From: Paenibacillus campinasensis
GTDB lineage: Bacteria > Bacillota > Bacilli > Paenibacillales > Paenibacillaceae
Assembly: GCF_002272015.1 (NCBI RefSeq)
Contig: NZ_NPBY01000021.1
Span: 1 to 64,000, forward strand
Direction: 5' to 3'
Length of the DNA stretch: 64,000 nucleotides
The number at the start of each line of letters is the position of its first letter. The first letter of the stretch is position 1. This document shows positions 43,170-51,122 of this stretch, piece after piece. The notes beneath the pieces were generated by a model. That model made no database searches. It was not told where the DNA came from and worked only from the letters and a program-made list of their open reading frames with translations. Position numbers and translations under genes: made by a program.

Positions 43170-43399
43170 AATCTTTATTTAAAAGGTCACGTTGTAGTAA
43201 TATCTTCGCTAAATTCGTTAGTAACTTAACTGATGAAGAAATCAGCAGTGTTAGTAAGTTCGCGGATAGCGATATGTTTTCCTACTGGGTTATAAACGAT
43301 ATTGAGTTCCTGGCGGCTATTGAGATGGTGCTTGATTACAAGGGCGCGCATTTCAAACCTTTGAGAAGTGTAACTCAGGCTGTTTCTGTTCTTTACTAG
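43145..43399 (+). CDS. Possible small hypothetical protein
   Basis: An 84-codon frame from ATG at 43145, overlapping the end of the acetyltransferase by 25 bases. Codon use looks coding (NLTDEEISSVSKFADSDMF, WVINDIEFLAAIEMVLDYKG). No clear SD, so it would rely on coupling. It overlaps a minus-strand frame at 43226-43492 and at most one of the two is likely real over the shared part. No family recognised. Confidence 0.35.
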   Translation: MDRIGVQLKSLFKRSRCSNIFAKFVSNLTDEEISSVSKFADSDMFSYWVINDIEFLAAIEMVLDYKGAHFKPLRSVTQAVSVLY

Positions 43400-43492
43400 A
43401 GCGTTTTCTTTTTTATCTTTTGCAGCGAGTATCGTTGACATTAATGAAATGACAAGAACAATGAACAAAAGGCGGACAAAAGCTTTTTTCAT
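43226..43492 (-). CDS. Possible small secreted protein
   Basis: An 88-aa frame beginning MKKAFVRLLFIVLVISLMST, a good signal peptide with possible cleavage after ILAA. It is preceded on the minus strand by GGGAGTAGGA close to the ATG. The remaining part is antisense to the frame at 43145-43399. The signal peptide and SD argue for a real start; the 3' part may be fortuitous. Function unknown. Confidence 0.35.
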   Translation of the reverse strand: MKKAFVRLLFIVLVISLMSTILAAKDKKENALVKNRNSLSYTSQRFEMRALVIKHHLNSRQELNIVYNPVGKHIAIRELTNTADFFIS

Positions 43493-43598
43493 TCCTACTC
43501 CCTAAATATGGTATGATATTACAGGAATATCCTACTATTTGGATACTATATGTAAATAGCTTCCTCTGGCTATTTGAAGAAACGGAGTGTCGGAATGT

Positions 43599-43787
43599 AT
43601 GAAAAAGTTTAGGATGTTGGATTATATTATATTTTTTACCGTTCCCCTTATTTTAACACTTCTGAATATTGCGGGGACAAATTCAATTATAGGGGCTGTT
43701 GTGGCTTCGGTTATTATCTCTATTTTTGTTAGTTTTATTTTTGGCACGATTACGAATGTAGTGTTTAAAAATAAGTCGGTTAAATAG
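43599..43787 (+). CDS. Small two-pass membrane protein
   Basis: A 62-aa protein with a basic start (MKKFRML), two hydrophobic segments (about residues 9-27 and 31-53) and a basic end (VFKNKSVK), so both ends are probably cytoplasmic. ACGGAG lies 11 bases before the ATG at 43599; a GTG at 43587 is an alternative. AT-rich compared with its neighbours, suggesting recent acquisition. No family recognised. Confidence 0.5.
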   Translation: MKKFRMLDYIIFFTVPLILTLLNIAGTNSIIGAVVASVIISIFVSFIFGTITNVVFKNKSVK

Positions 43788-43870
43788 ACACGTCAAAGGC
43801 TTAATATGCTTGGACCTGTGGCTGCTATTGAAATAAAGTTTCTAAACTATATTGCGGGTAAAAACTTGTT

Positions 43871-44185
43871 GTGAACAGCGAAATGGCTGGGGTCTGTACC
43901 CAGCGTTGTACCCCACAGGGAGCAAGCCGGGAAACGCTGCTGAAGCGGCTGAAGAGTAGAGGCGACCATGCACAGTCATGGCCTGCCCAGCAAATTGACC
44001 GCTGTGTATCCAGCTTGTCTGAGGACATGTTTCGCATGCATCTTCATACGGATGATTTAACACCGGAACAGGTTATTGAGCGGATTGCAGGGGCGTGCGG
44101 GATTGAGATCCAGCCCGATCCTCGTGGGCGATTTCGAAGGAAGCTAGATCGGTTTATCACGAAAATAAGACATATTCGATTCTAG
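43871..44185 (+). pseudogene. C-terminal fragment of a P-loop kinase gene
   Basis: The frame encodes LLKRLKSRGDHAQSWPAQQI, DRCVSSLSEDMFRMHLHTDDLTPEQVIERIA and IEIQPDPRGRFRRKLDRF, as found in the second half of small AAA_17/AAA_18-type kinases. No Walker A motif or N-terminal half is present, there is no good ribosome binding site, and the first 20 residues look random. Probably a 5'-truncated gene. Confidence 0.5.
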
Positions 44186-44228
44186 CATTGTGAAATGAGT
44201 CAAGGCTAATTGAAATCGTTGCTTACTG

Positions 44229-44264
44229 AACCCGGCTTTGGATTGTCCAAGGGCGGGTTTTTGC
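44229..44264 (+). terminator. Terminator after the kinase remnant
   Basis: AACCCG plus inner CTTTGG pair with CCAAGG and CGGGTT around a short loop, followed by TTTTGC. Confidence 0.65.
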
Positions 44265-44336
44265 TGTGATATGTAGGGCAGCTCCAGGTGTGGACCGTTT
44301 AGCGATTCTACCCCCGCTTTAAATTCCAAAAATAGG

Positions 44337-44366
44337 TTGTAAGCGCATTATTATCTATCTTATAAT
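44337..44366 (+). promoter_or_regulatory. GH16 promoter with cre-like site
   Basis: TTGTAA (44337-44342), 18-bp spacer, TATAAT (44361-44366). TGTAAGCGCATTAT at 44338-44351 matches the cre consensus at 12 of 14 positions and overlaps the -35, consistent with CcpA repression. Confidence 0.6.
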
Positions 44367-44485
44367 GAGATTACATAAAATGATAGAAATAGAAGATGAT
44401 ACAGTCATCCAAGTGTCGATTAGCTTCAGGGTGCAGTGTGTGTAGGGAATTTGCAAGGCAATATTTCATTAAAGGAGCGATTGAA

Positions 44486-45724
44486 ATGTTGAAACGAGGT
44501 AAACCGTTGTGCCTATTTCTGATGTTTACACTCCTCTTTGCTTTCGTGCCTGCTGGAAACGCCAATGCTGCACCTAACTGGAGTTTGGTCTGGAGTGACG
44601 AATTCAATGGAAATTCGCTGAACCCGGCCAACTGGACCGCCGAGATCGGGACTGGGAGTGGGGGCTGGGGCAACAACGAGCTGCAGTATTATACGAGTCG
44701 CCCTCAGAACCTGCAGGTGAGCGGCGGCAATCTGATCATTACAGCACAAAGGGAGTCATACGGAGGGATGAATTACACCTCTGCACGAATCAAAACCCAA
44801 GGACTGCAGAGCTTTACGTATGGCAAGATCGAAGCGAGAATTAAGCTGCCGTCCGGACAGGGACTGTGGCCAGCATTCTGGATGCTTGGGGAGGATTTCA
44901 GCTCGGTAGGCTGGCCGTACTGTGGTGAGATCGATATTATGGAGCGGGTGAACAATAATCCGCATGTGAACGGAACGGTCCATTGGGATGCGAACGGTCA
45001 TGCAGAGTACGGACGGACATCGGGGAATCTGGATTTCTCGCAATATCATACCTACAGTGTGGAATGGGACCCGAATTATATTCGCTGGTTCGTCGATGGG
45101 GTCCAATATAACGAGTTCTACATTGCGAATGGAACTGGGAACACGGAAGAGTTTCAAAGACCATTTTTTATTATTCTGAACTTGGCGGTAGGTGGCAATT
45201 GGCCAGGGAGCCCGAATGCATCGACACCATTCCCGGCTCAGATGCTGGTAGACTACGTACGCGTTTACCAGGATAGTAACCTGTCCAGTATTGTGAATGG
45301 TGGCGTGTATACTTTGGCGTCCAAAGCCAGCGGCAAAGTGCTGGACGTGGCTGAAGTGTCGACAGCAGATGGGGCGAAGATGCAGCAGTGGACGAATTTC
45401 AACAGCAACAACCAGTGTTTCAGATTAGAGAGTACGGGAGACGGCTACTACAAGCTGGTAGCGATGCACAGCGGGAAGGTGGTTGATGTGCCCAGCTCCA
45501 GCAGGAATAGTGGCGTGCAGCTCCAGCAGTGGACCGATAATGGCACCGATGCCCAGCGATGGCGAATCGTCTCTGTAGGCGGGGGATATTACAAACTGGT
45601 GTCCAAGGCGAGCGGACTGGTGATGGATGTGTCCGGGGCTTCCAGGGCTGATGGGGCAGCTGTACAGCAGTGGGAGGACAACGGATCCGATGCCCAGCTG
45701 TGGAAGTTTACGAGATTGAATTGA
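44486..45724 (+). CDS. Secreted GH16 beta-glucanase with ricin-type lectin domain
   Basis: A 412-aa secreted enzyme. Signal peptide of about 29 residues ending ANA-AP. GH16 domain about 30-270: WSLVWSDEFNGNSLN, and the catalytic motif GEIDIMERV (nucleophile Glu, Asp, acid/base Glu). The extra Met marks laminarinase-type beta-1,3-glucanases as opposed to lichenases. The C-terminal 135 residues form a ricin B-like beta-trefoil (CBM13) with three QQW repeats (MQQWTNF, LQQWTDN, VQQWEDN). It should attack beta-1,3-glucans outside the cell. The ATG at 44486 follows AAAGGAG. Monocistronic with its own terminator. Confidence 0.93.
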   Translation: MLKRGKPLCLFLMFTLLFAFVPAGNANAAPNWSLVWSDEFNGNSLNPANWTAEIGTGSGGWGNNELQYYTSRPQNLQVSGGNLIITAQRESYGGMNYTSARIKTQGLQSFTYGKIEARIKLPSGQGLWPAFWMLGEDFSSVGWPYCGEIDIMERVNNNPHVNGTVHWDANGHAEYGRTSGNLDFSQYHTYSVEWDPNYIRWFVDGVQYNEFYIANGTGNTEEFQRPFFIILNLAVGGNWPGSPNASTPFPAQMLVDYVRVYQDSNLSSIVNGGVYTLASKASGKVLDVAEVSTADGAKMQQWTNFNSNNQCFRLESTGDGYYKLVAMHSGKVVDVPSSSRNSGVQLQQWTDNGTDAQRWRIVSVGGGYYKLVSKASGLVMDVSGASRADGAAVQQWEDNGSDAQLWKFTRLN

Positions 45725-45766
45725 AACTTGCTGCTTGGGAAGATGAACGTCACTGCACCGTGGATA

Positions 45767-45801
45767 GAGAAACCCGGAAGTTTGAAGGGTTTCTCTTTTT
45801 T
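45767..45801 (+). terminator. Terminator of GH16 gene
   Basis: AGAAACCC (45768-45775) and GGGTTTCT (45787-45794), followed by CTTTTTTG. Confidence 0.85.
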
Positions 45802-45844
45802 GCATGGACAGATGCAGAGTAGTATTTTACAAATAAATATACTA

Positions 45845-45890
45845 TAGACATAATATTACATCTAAACTATACTTATAGTAAGCGCTTACA
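45845..45890 (+). promoter_or_regulatory. Pectate lyase promoter and cre site
   Basis: TAGACA (45845-45850), 17-bp spacer, TATACT (45868-45873). AGTAAGCGCTTACA at 45877-45890, around the expected start point, is a near-perfect palindromic cre site. CcpA would repress pectinase expression on preferred sugars. Confidence 0.7.
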
Positions 45891-46020
45891 ATCATAGATA
45901 TATCTTTTACTTACCTTTACTAGCAACTATTGTATCCCCCTACCATTTCCCGAAAGAGGTGATGCTTCCTATAGCTGTACGTGTCGCTGGGTTGTATTCC
46001 ATTACAGAGGAGATGTGATG

Positions 46021-46983
46021 ATGAAAAGAACGCTCTCAAGGTATGTGTCGGCGATTCTGGCCTTCACTGTGGTGCTGTCCGCGGTTGGACTTCTGCTGCC
46101 GCCGGTGTCGCCCGTGTCCGCGGATGGTGACGGGACCACGGCCAGCATCGAGCAAATTTTGAGGAATCAGAGGCCGGACGGCGGTTGGCGGAAGGATTAT
46201 TCTGTAACGAGCGGAGAGTGGGCAAAGTCCACAATAGACAATAAAGCAACCTATACGGAAATCAGAAGATTGGCAGCAGAATACACCAAAACGAGGGATA
46301 GCCGATATTCGGACGCAGCGGTAAGAGGGATCCACTTCCTCTTGAATATGCAGTATGCGAATGGCGGCTGGCCGCAAATTTATCAGGGCACAGGCTATCA
46401 CCGCCATATTACGTACAATGATAATGCGATGATTAACGTGATGATGCTGCTGGATGATGTAGCCAATCGGAGGGGCGATTTCGCCTTTGTGAACACTTCT
46501 TTGGCGGATCAGAGTAGAGCAGCGGTTACTCGAGGAGTAGATTGTATATTACGAACCCAGGTCGTTGCAGGCGGCCGGTTGACTGCATGGGGACAGCAGC
46601 ATGACTCTGTAAGTCTGGCGCCAGCGGGAGCGCGCTCCTATGAAGTGCCTTCCCTTACAGCAAGTGAAAGTACAGGCATTGTACGTTTTCTGAAAACAAG
46701 ACCTCAAACCTCACAGATCAGAGCCTCCATTCAAGCCGCCGAAGCCTGGTTCCAGACGGTGAAGATCACGGGGATTCGTGTAGTGAAAACCAATGATGAT
46801 GTCATCGTGGTTGAAGATCCGAGTGTAACCACGCCGATCTGGGCGAGGTTCTATGAAATTGGAACCAACCGACCTATCTTCGTCGGTCGTGACGGCATCG
46901 TAAAGTACAGGCTCAGTGAGATTGAGCAGGAACGGAGAACCGGCTACAACTGGTACGGCAATTGGCCAGCGAGTCTTTTCTAG
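46021..46983 (+). CDS. Secreted PL10 pectate lyase
   Basis: A 320-aa protein. Signal peptide with hydrophobic core AILAFTVVLSAVGLLL ending near VSA-DG. The mature part is a PL10 toroid: ILRNQRPDGGWRKDY, TYTEIRRLAAEY, LLNMQYANGGWPQIYQ, ITYNDNAMINVMMLL, CILRTQVVAGGRLTAWGQQHD, YEVPSLTASESTGIVRFL and RTGYNWYGNWP. It cleaves polygalacturonate by Ca2+-dependent beta-elimination outside the cell. GAGGAG at 46007-46012 suits the ATG at 46021, although GTG 46015 and ATG 46018 are in frame. A cre site covers the start point. Monocistronic. Confidence 0.93.
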   Translation: MKRTLSRYVSAILAFTVVLSAVGLLLPPVSPVSADGDGTTASIEQILRNQRPDGGWRKDYSVTSGEWAKSTIDNKATYTEIRRLAAEYTKTRDSRYSDAAVRGIHFLLNMQYANGGWPQIYQGTGYHRHITYNDNAMINVMMLLDDVANRRGDFAFVNTSLADQSRAAVTRGVDCILRTQVVAGGRLTAWGQQHDSVSLAPAGARSYEVPSLTASESTGIVRFLKTRPQTSQIRASIQAAEAWFQTVKITGIRVVKTNDDVIVVEDPSVTTPIWARFYEIGTNRPIFVGRDGIVKYRLSEIEQERRTGYNWYGNWPASLF

Positions 46984-47002
46984 AATCTGAGGATACAGTG
47001 TA

Positions 47003-47032
47003 AGGGCATCGCTTGTTGCGGTGCTCTTTTGC
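47003..47032 (+). terminator. Terminator of pectate lyase gene
   Basis: GGCATCGC and GCGGTGCTC form a short stem around TTGTT, followed by TTTTGC. Nothing else was seen between 47033 and 47234. Confidence 0.6.
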
Positions 47033-47234
47033 TGCTGGGATGCGACTGCCTCTCCATGACAAGCATGTCGTAACAAACTGCCCAAACTGGAACAGCGTGA
47101 GCTCTTTTTCGAATGATTGCCGGATGTGTCCTGAATTCAGGTGAATTTCGTTCCTGCCGTTTTTGGCAATCCTCCATCTGCCGCATATGATGATTATAAA
47201 GGTCAGATAACGTCAAATAAAGGGGAGAGGGAAT

Positions 47235-47690
47235 ATGTTGGGGTGGACACCGTTTCGTAAACGTGGAGAAGAATCCATCGATCGGATGATCCCATCGTTT
47301 CAGGATGTTCTCGCTCAGGACTGGCTGTCCTCATTTCACGGTGCGGCGCTGTCCTTCAAGACAGACATCCAGGAGACGGAGAAGGCATACCGGATTGCTG
47401 TGGAGCTGCCTGGCTTTCCGAAGGAGGACATCGATATACGATATGAAGCGCCTTATTTGGTCATTCAAGCGGTCCGAAGTGAAGAAGCCACTATGGAGGA
47501 CTCGAAGCATCATATCATCCGGAAAGAGCGTCGCTTCGGAAAATATATGCGCAGATTGTATATGCCGGGCATTGATGAACACGGAATTGCTGCCTCCCTG
47601 AAGCGCGGGGTGTTGCAGCTTGAGGTGCCGAAGCTTGCACAATCCCGCGCCAAGCGTATTCAGATCCGCGACGACCATGGATCACGATGA
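47235..47690 (+). CDS. Hsp20/alpha-crystallin small heat-shock protein
   Basis: A 151-aa protein with the alpha-crystallin domain at about residues 42-140 (FKTDIQETEKAYRIAVELPGFPKEDIDI, then LKRGVLQLEVPK with the A-x-L-K-x-G-V-L signature). An ATP-independent holdase that protects unfolding proteins in the cytoplasm. GGGGAGAGGG lies before the ATG. It stands alone and faces the lasso-peptide kinase gene tail to tail, about 105 bases apart. The GC-rich hairpin TCAGGC...GCCTGA between them may end both transcripts. Confidence 0.9.
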   Translation: MLGWTPFRKRGEESIDRMIPSFQDVLAQDWLSSFHGAALSFKTDIQETEKAYRIAVELPGFPKEDIDIRYEAPYLVIQAVRSEEATMEDSKHHIIRKERRFGKYMRRLYMPGIDEHGIAASLKRGVLQLEVPKLAQSRAKRIQIRDDHGSR

Positions 47691-47795
47691 ACAGGGGGGC
47701 AAGCATTCGAGGCAGACAGAGCTGAAGAAGCGGGACTTGTCTATGGGGGGAGCCGCTTCGAGCCCGGTCAGGCGGCCGGGCGGCCTGATCCTGGA

Positions 47796-48743
47796 TCATA
47801 TATCCAGCATCATCGAAGTTTCGCCAACGGTGCGAAGCACCAGTTCAGTCAGTTGCTGGACCGTTAAGGCTTCTGCCGGGCGAACAAGCTGATGCATGTC
47901 GAGGTGAGCGGCCATTCGGGCCGTGACATCAAAATGCCATTTCGTCAAACCGCTGCCCTCAAGAAACATATTGCGATAAGTATGGCGGTGCAGGAGAGGA
48001 AGACGCTCCAGCTTGTTCACCGGCCGAATGCTGACCTCGCTAGCATGAGCCTTCACAAGTTCAAATACACCTGCCAGCGGCAGGGCTTCATTGGTGAAGC
48101 GGGACGCCACCGGAACGGCGTATTTGGTCTCACGATCGAATAAAGGACGGTACTCGTCTGAACTGAGCCCGAAGACATCGAGGCTTTCCTGCCACAATTT
48201 CTGTTGCGGATAGGCTGGCATCGCATACGGTTTATCCTGATCCCCCAGCTTGACGGCAATGACGTCATCGCTTAACAGATGACAGCCGCGCTGAAGCAGC
48301 GCTGACGCCAGTGTGGATTTGCCATGACCCGAATGGCCGACAAAGGCATACGCCTGTTGTCCGATAACCACCGCGCTACCGTGAAGGGGAAGGATTCTCC
48401 GCTGGAGCAGTGCGGCTCCCATGCAGGTTCCGAGGACATAGAGGCGAAGTTTATCCTCGTGATCCTCGTAAATGGCTTCCTCCGGGGAGATCCGGATGGA
48501 GGTACCATCTTCCACCGCGAAGACGGCAAGCCCGGGCACCCGGAACATGATGCGATGCGGGGAGCAATGGTAAGACTTACGGCCGTCTGAATGAGCGGAC
48601 CACATATCGCTAAGGTCGGCATATAGAACGGCTATATCGGCAGGACGGTTATGGGGAGATGGCTGCAGCTCAGGCAAGGGCAGCTCGCTTTGTATCGTTA
48701 AGCCGAAGGCCTGGTAGACCGGCTGCTTCAAGGCTGGGAACAT
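47796..48743 (-). CDS. padeK: HPr-kinase-like lasso peptide kinase
   Basis: A 315-aa protein homologous to the C-terminal half of HPr kinase, as in lasso-peptide loci of paeninodin type. Walker A GHSGHGKSTLA at about residues 135-145, LPLHGSAVVI before it, LLSDDVIAV as the catalytic acidic motif. From family knowledge, PadeK phosphorylates the C-terminal Ser of the precursor; the precursor encoded 102 bases upstream ends in Ser. GGAGTG favours the ATG at 48743 over the GTG at 48752. It is the last gene of the visible locus, and no B1, B2 or ABC exporter gene follows. Confidence 0.88.
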   Translation of the reverse strand: MFPALKQPVYQAFGLTIQSELPLPELQPSPHNRPADIAVLYADLSDMWSAHSDGRKSYHCSPHRIMFRVPGLAVFAVEDGTSIRISPEEAIYEDHEDKLRLYVLGTCMGAALLQRRILPLHGSAVVIGQQAYAFVGHSGHGKSTLASALLQRGCHLLSDDVIAVKLGDQDKPYAMPAYPQQKLWQESLDVFGLSSDEYRPLFDRETKYAVPVASRFTNEALPLAGVFELVKAHASEVSIRPVNKLERLPLLHRHTYRNMFLEGSGLTKWHFDVTARMAAHLDMHQLVRPAEALTVQQLTELVLRTVGETSMMLDI

Positions 48744-48776
48744 CGCACTCACTCCATTTGTTTTATAGTGGAGAAT

Positions 48777-48827
48777 AAAAAAAGTCAGCCCGTATACCCC
48801 GAGTGGTATAAGGGCTTTCTTTTTTTG
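48777..48827 (-). terminator. Partial terminator between precursor and kinase genes
   Basis: AGCCCGTATACC and GGTATAAGGGCT form a stem with T-runs on both sides. On the minus strand it lies directly after the precursor gene. Readthrough would feed the kinase gene, so the precursor mRNA should be more abundant than the kinase mRNA. Confidence 0.75.
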
Positions 48828-48845
48828 GAGGATAATGTTTGTGAA

Positions 48846-48971
48846 TTAGCTGTAGTGAACCACTTCATCCGGATCCGGCTGAACGGCATCCGGAAGAGAG
48901 CTCCCGGGACCAGCCATCGTCATTTTCATGTCCAGTACTTCCAAAGTAGGTGTGCTCCATTCCTTTTTCAT
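48846..48971 (-). CDS. padeA: Lasso peptide precursor, paeninodin-like
   Basis: A 41-aa precursor below the usual gene-calling size. AAGGAGGTG lies seven bases before the ATG at 48971. The leader is MKKEWSTPTLEVLDMKMTM, with the (Y/W)-x-x-P motif (WSTP) recognised by B1 proteins and the conserved Thr at position -2. The 22-residue core starts AGPGSSLPD and ends DEVVHYS. Ala1 and Asp9 can form the nine-residue macrolactam ring of paeninodin, whose core as I recall it also begins AGPG and ends near HY-D-S. The last residue Ser22 is the predicted phosphorylation site. Located between the cyclase and kinase genes on the same strand. Confidence 0.9.
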   Translation of the reverse strand: MKKEWSTPTLEVLDMKMTMAGPGSSLPDAVQPDPDEVVHYS

Positions 48972-49033
48972 ATGGTTTCACCTCCTTATTAGAATATATC
49001 TATAGACAAGGCACAGAGCCTGACTATCTGTAT

Positions 49034-50983
49034 TCAAAAGTTTTTCTTCAGAAATCGGTGCAGGATGATGCTGCGCATGAGCAATTTTATCGTCGGACTG
49101 TAGGCCTGGTTCGGTTCCAGCCCGTGACGAGCCTCATCGAGCGCCGATTGGAACACCGGCATGTTGATGAATTGCTGCATACGGGAATCCTTGCTGATGT
49201 GCTCAAGCTCATTCAGAAATTGCGGCCAGTCCTTGTTCATGCGCTGCACAGCATCCGCAGCCTGAATGCCTCTCGTTCGCTGGTTTAGGCGTATCGAGTC
49301 CGGAAGCAAGCCCTCAGTCGAGCGACGAATGAGTGCCCGGTCCATGCCGTTGCTGACGAATTGCTCGATCGGTGTGCCTAGACATAAGCGGATGACTCGC
49401 AAGTCATTGGTCGGATCATGACTCCATACCGAGTAGCGAAGAGAGAGCTTGCAGTTGGTTGTCCCGGTCGTGCTCCAGACATTTACCCGGTTGAAATGCT
49501 GCTGCCGGGCTTCAAGGGGGTCTGGCGAGAGATCCGCCATGGAGCCGATGCCTGTAAATGCAGGGTCTTGAAGCTTCTCTTCAATTCCTGCTCTTCTGGC
49601 AAAATCGGGATTGATCAGCTGCGGAATCGCCGGGTGGGAAGCGGCGGGTTTCCATCGATCCAGCGCAGGAATCGCTTTGCGAACAAGAACGGAGATCAGC
49701 CGTTTGCGCCCGATATCTGCGTTCCTCCCATACTGACCCAGCTCCCGCGACAGCCGTAACCAGCGGAGCTTCTTTAATAGCCTGGCATAATAATCGAGCG
49801 CCGGGCCCCAGGATATGCTGTAATTGCCTCGCGCTCCATTCAGCAGAATGCCGACCTTCTCTAGCTGAGCCTGCTCGTAAATTCCCCGCAGCCAGAATGT
49901 GTTGTCGAAAAACTTGTAGGGATGCTCTAGCGTATCCAGCCAGTCGTCGATTTCGGTAAAGGGATTTTTGTCGTGAAAACTCAAGTACTGGTCGTTAATA
50001 TTTCCGACATATTGAACCGTCTGCCTGATCAGCGGGCTCTCATCGGCGAGTCTTCGCTTGGGCGTCCAATCGACAAAGCCATCTGCAGGAACGTAGCTGT
50101 AGGTATGCAATGTCCGATTCTCCTTCTGCAGCGCCCGGGCTGCCAGGCTGACAACAGAGCCAGAGTCCAGGCCGCCGCTAAGGTGAGCGCCGACATTCAG
50201 GCGGGTCCGGCGTAATCTGGAGGTGACAGCGGTGTGAAACACCTCCCGAAAGGCTTCAACGTACTCTTCTGTGCTGCCAAGCTTTAATGGCTGAATATCC
50301 GACAGGCTATTGTAACGTTGGATGGACAGTTTCCGGTCCTGCACCTTGAACGTATGGGAAGGCGGAAGCTGGTAGATTGATCCATAGATCGTCCTTGAAA
50401 GATCTGGCGGTTCGAACACGCCGCTAATGGCCAGAAACTCGGCCAGCCAACATTCATTAAGCTTTCTATGTATATAGGGAAGGGAGAGCAGCGGGCTTAT
50501 CATCGTGCTGAAGGCCATCTGCTCGGCATCATGATAGTAATACAACGTTCGGGCCCCCGAGAAATCTCTGGCTCCAAACAGCAGCTGTTGCTGTTCGTCC
50601 CAGATAACAAACGCAAAATCCCCAACCAGCCGCTCCGGCGTTCGTTCTGCCCACGCTTCATACGCCAGCAGAATGATTTCGCTGTCGGTCAAGTGAGCTC
50701 TCTTCCCGGGCGGGACTTGCAGCAGCTCCATAAGCTCATCACGATTGTCAATAATGGCATCTGCGGTAATCGCAAGGCCGCGACGGGCGTCATAGAACGG
50801 GAGTTGTTCATGATGGGATTGGACCGTCACCCACTGCGCATGATTGCCCAGCATAATATGGTCCTTATGCCATACATCGGTTCGATCAGCGGGGTACTTC
50901 CCCAGCGCGCCCATGATGCGATGAATATCCTCGGAAGGAATCGGTTCCCTGCAGCCACGATAAATACCGGCAATTGCACTCAT
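49034..50983 (-). CDS. padeC: Lasso peptide macrolactam synthetase (asparagine-synthetase-like)
   Basis: A 649-aa protein. The N-terminal glutaminase-like domain (about 1-215; AGIYRG, ADAIIDNRDELMELL, LVGDFAFVIWDEQQQLLFGARD) lacks the catalytic Cys2 (MSA instead of MC), as expected for a lasso cyclase that uses no glutamine. The C-terminal AMP-forming domain has the PP-loop SGGLDSGSVVSLA at about 265-277. It activates the side chain of core Asp9 as an adenylate and joins it to the N-terminus of Ala1. GGAGGAG lies before the ATG. Transcribed ahead of the precursor gene, from a promoter with a palindromic operator. Confidence 0.92.
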   Translation of the reverse strand: MSAIAGIYRGCREPIPSEDIHRIMGALGKYPADRTDVWHKDHIMLGNHAQWVTVQSHHEQLPFYDARRGLAITADAIIDNRDELMELLQVPPGKRAHLTDSEIILLAYEAWAERTPERLVGDFAFVIWDEQQQLLFGARDFSGARTLYYYHDAEQMAFSTMISPLLSLPYIHRKLNECWLAEFLAISGVFEPPDLSRTIYGSIYQLPPSHTFKVQDRKLSIQRYNSLSDIQPLKLGSTEEYVEAFREVFHTAVTSRLRRTRLNVGAHLSGGLDSGSVVSLAARALQKENRTLHTYSYVPADGFVDWTPKRRLADESPLIRQTVQYVGNINDQYLSFHDKNPFTEIDDWLDTLEHPYKFFDNTFWLRGIYEQAQLEKVGILLNGARGNYSISWGPALDYYARLLKKLRWLRLSRELGQYGRNADIGRKRLISVLVRKAIPALDRWKPAASHPAIPQLINPDFARRAGIEEKLQDPAFTGIGSMADLSPDPLEARQQHFNRVNVWSTTGTTNCKLSLRYSVWSHDPTNDLRVIRLCLGTPIEQFVSNGMDRALIRRSTEGLLPDSIRLNQRTRGIQAADAVQRMNKDWPQFLNELEHISKDSRMQQFINMPVFQSALDEARHGLEPNQAYSPTIKLLMRSIILHRFLKKNF

Positions 50984-51028
50984 TGTCTGCTCCTCCGTTT
51001 AGGACTCCATTCCTGTCTCATCTACTTC

Positions 51029-51079
51029 GATACAAAATGTATCTACCCAATTATATAATGTGTATACGTAATGTAGCAA
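51029..51079 (-). promoter_or_regulatory. Lasso cyclase promoter with GATACA-N3-TGTATC operator
   Basis: On the minus strand: TTGCTA (51079-51074), 18-bp spacer, TATAAT (51055-51050). The palindrome GATACA-AAA-TGTATC at 51029-51043 covers the expected start point. The same palindrome recurs in two other promoters of this window. Confidence 0.7.
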
Positions 51080-51122
51080 CAGCTAATTTTGGTTTTAGGT
51101 ATTCGTGACAGTGTTATGGGCA

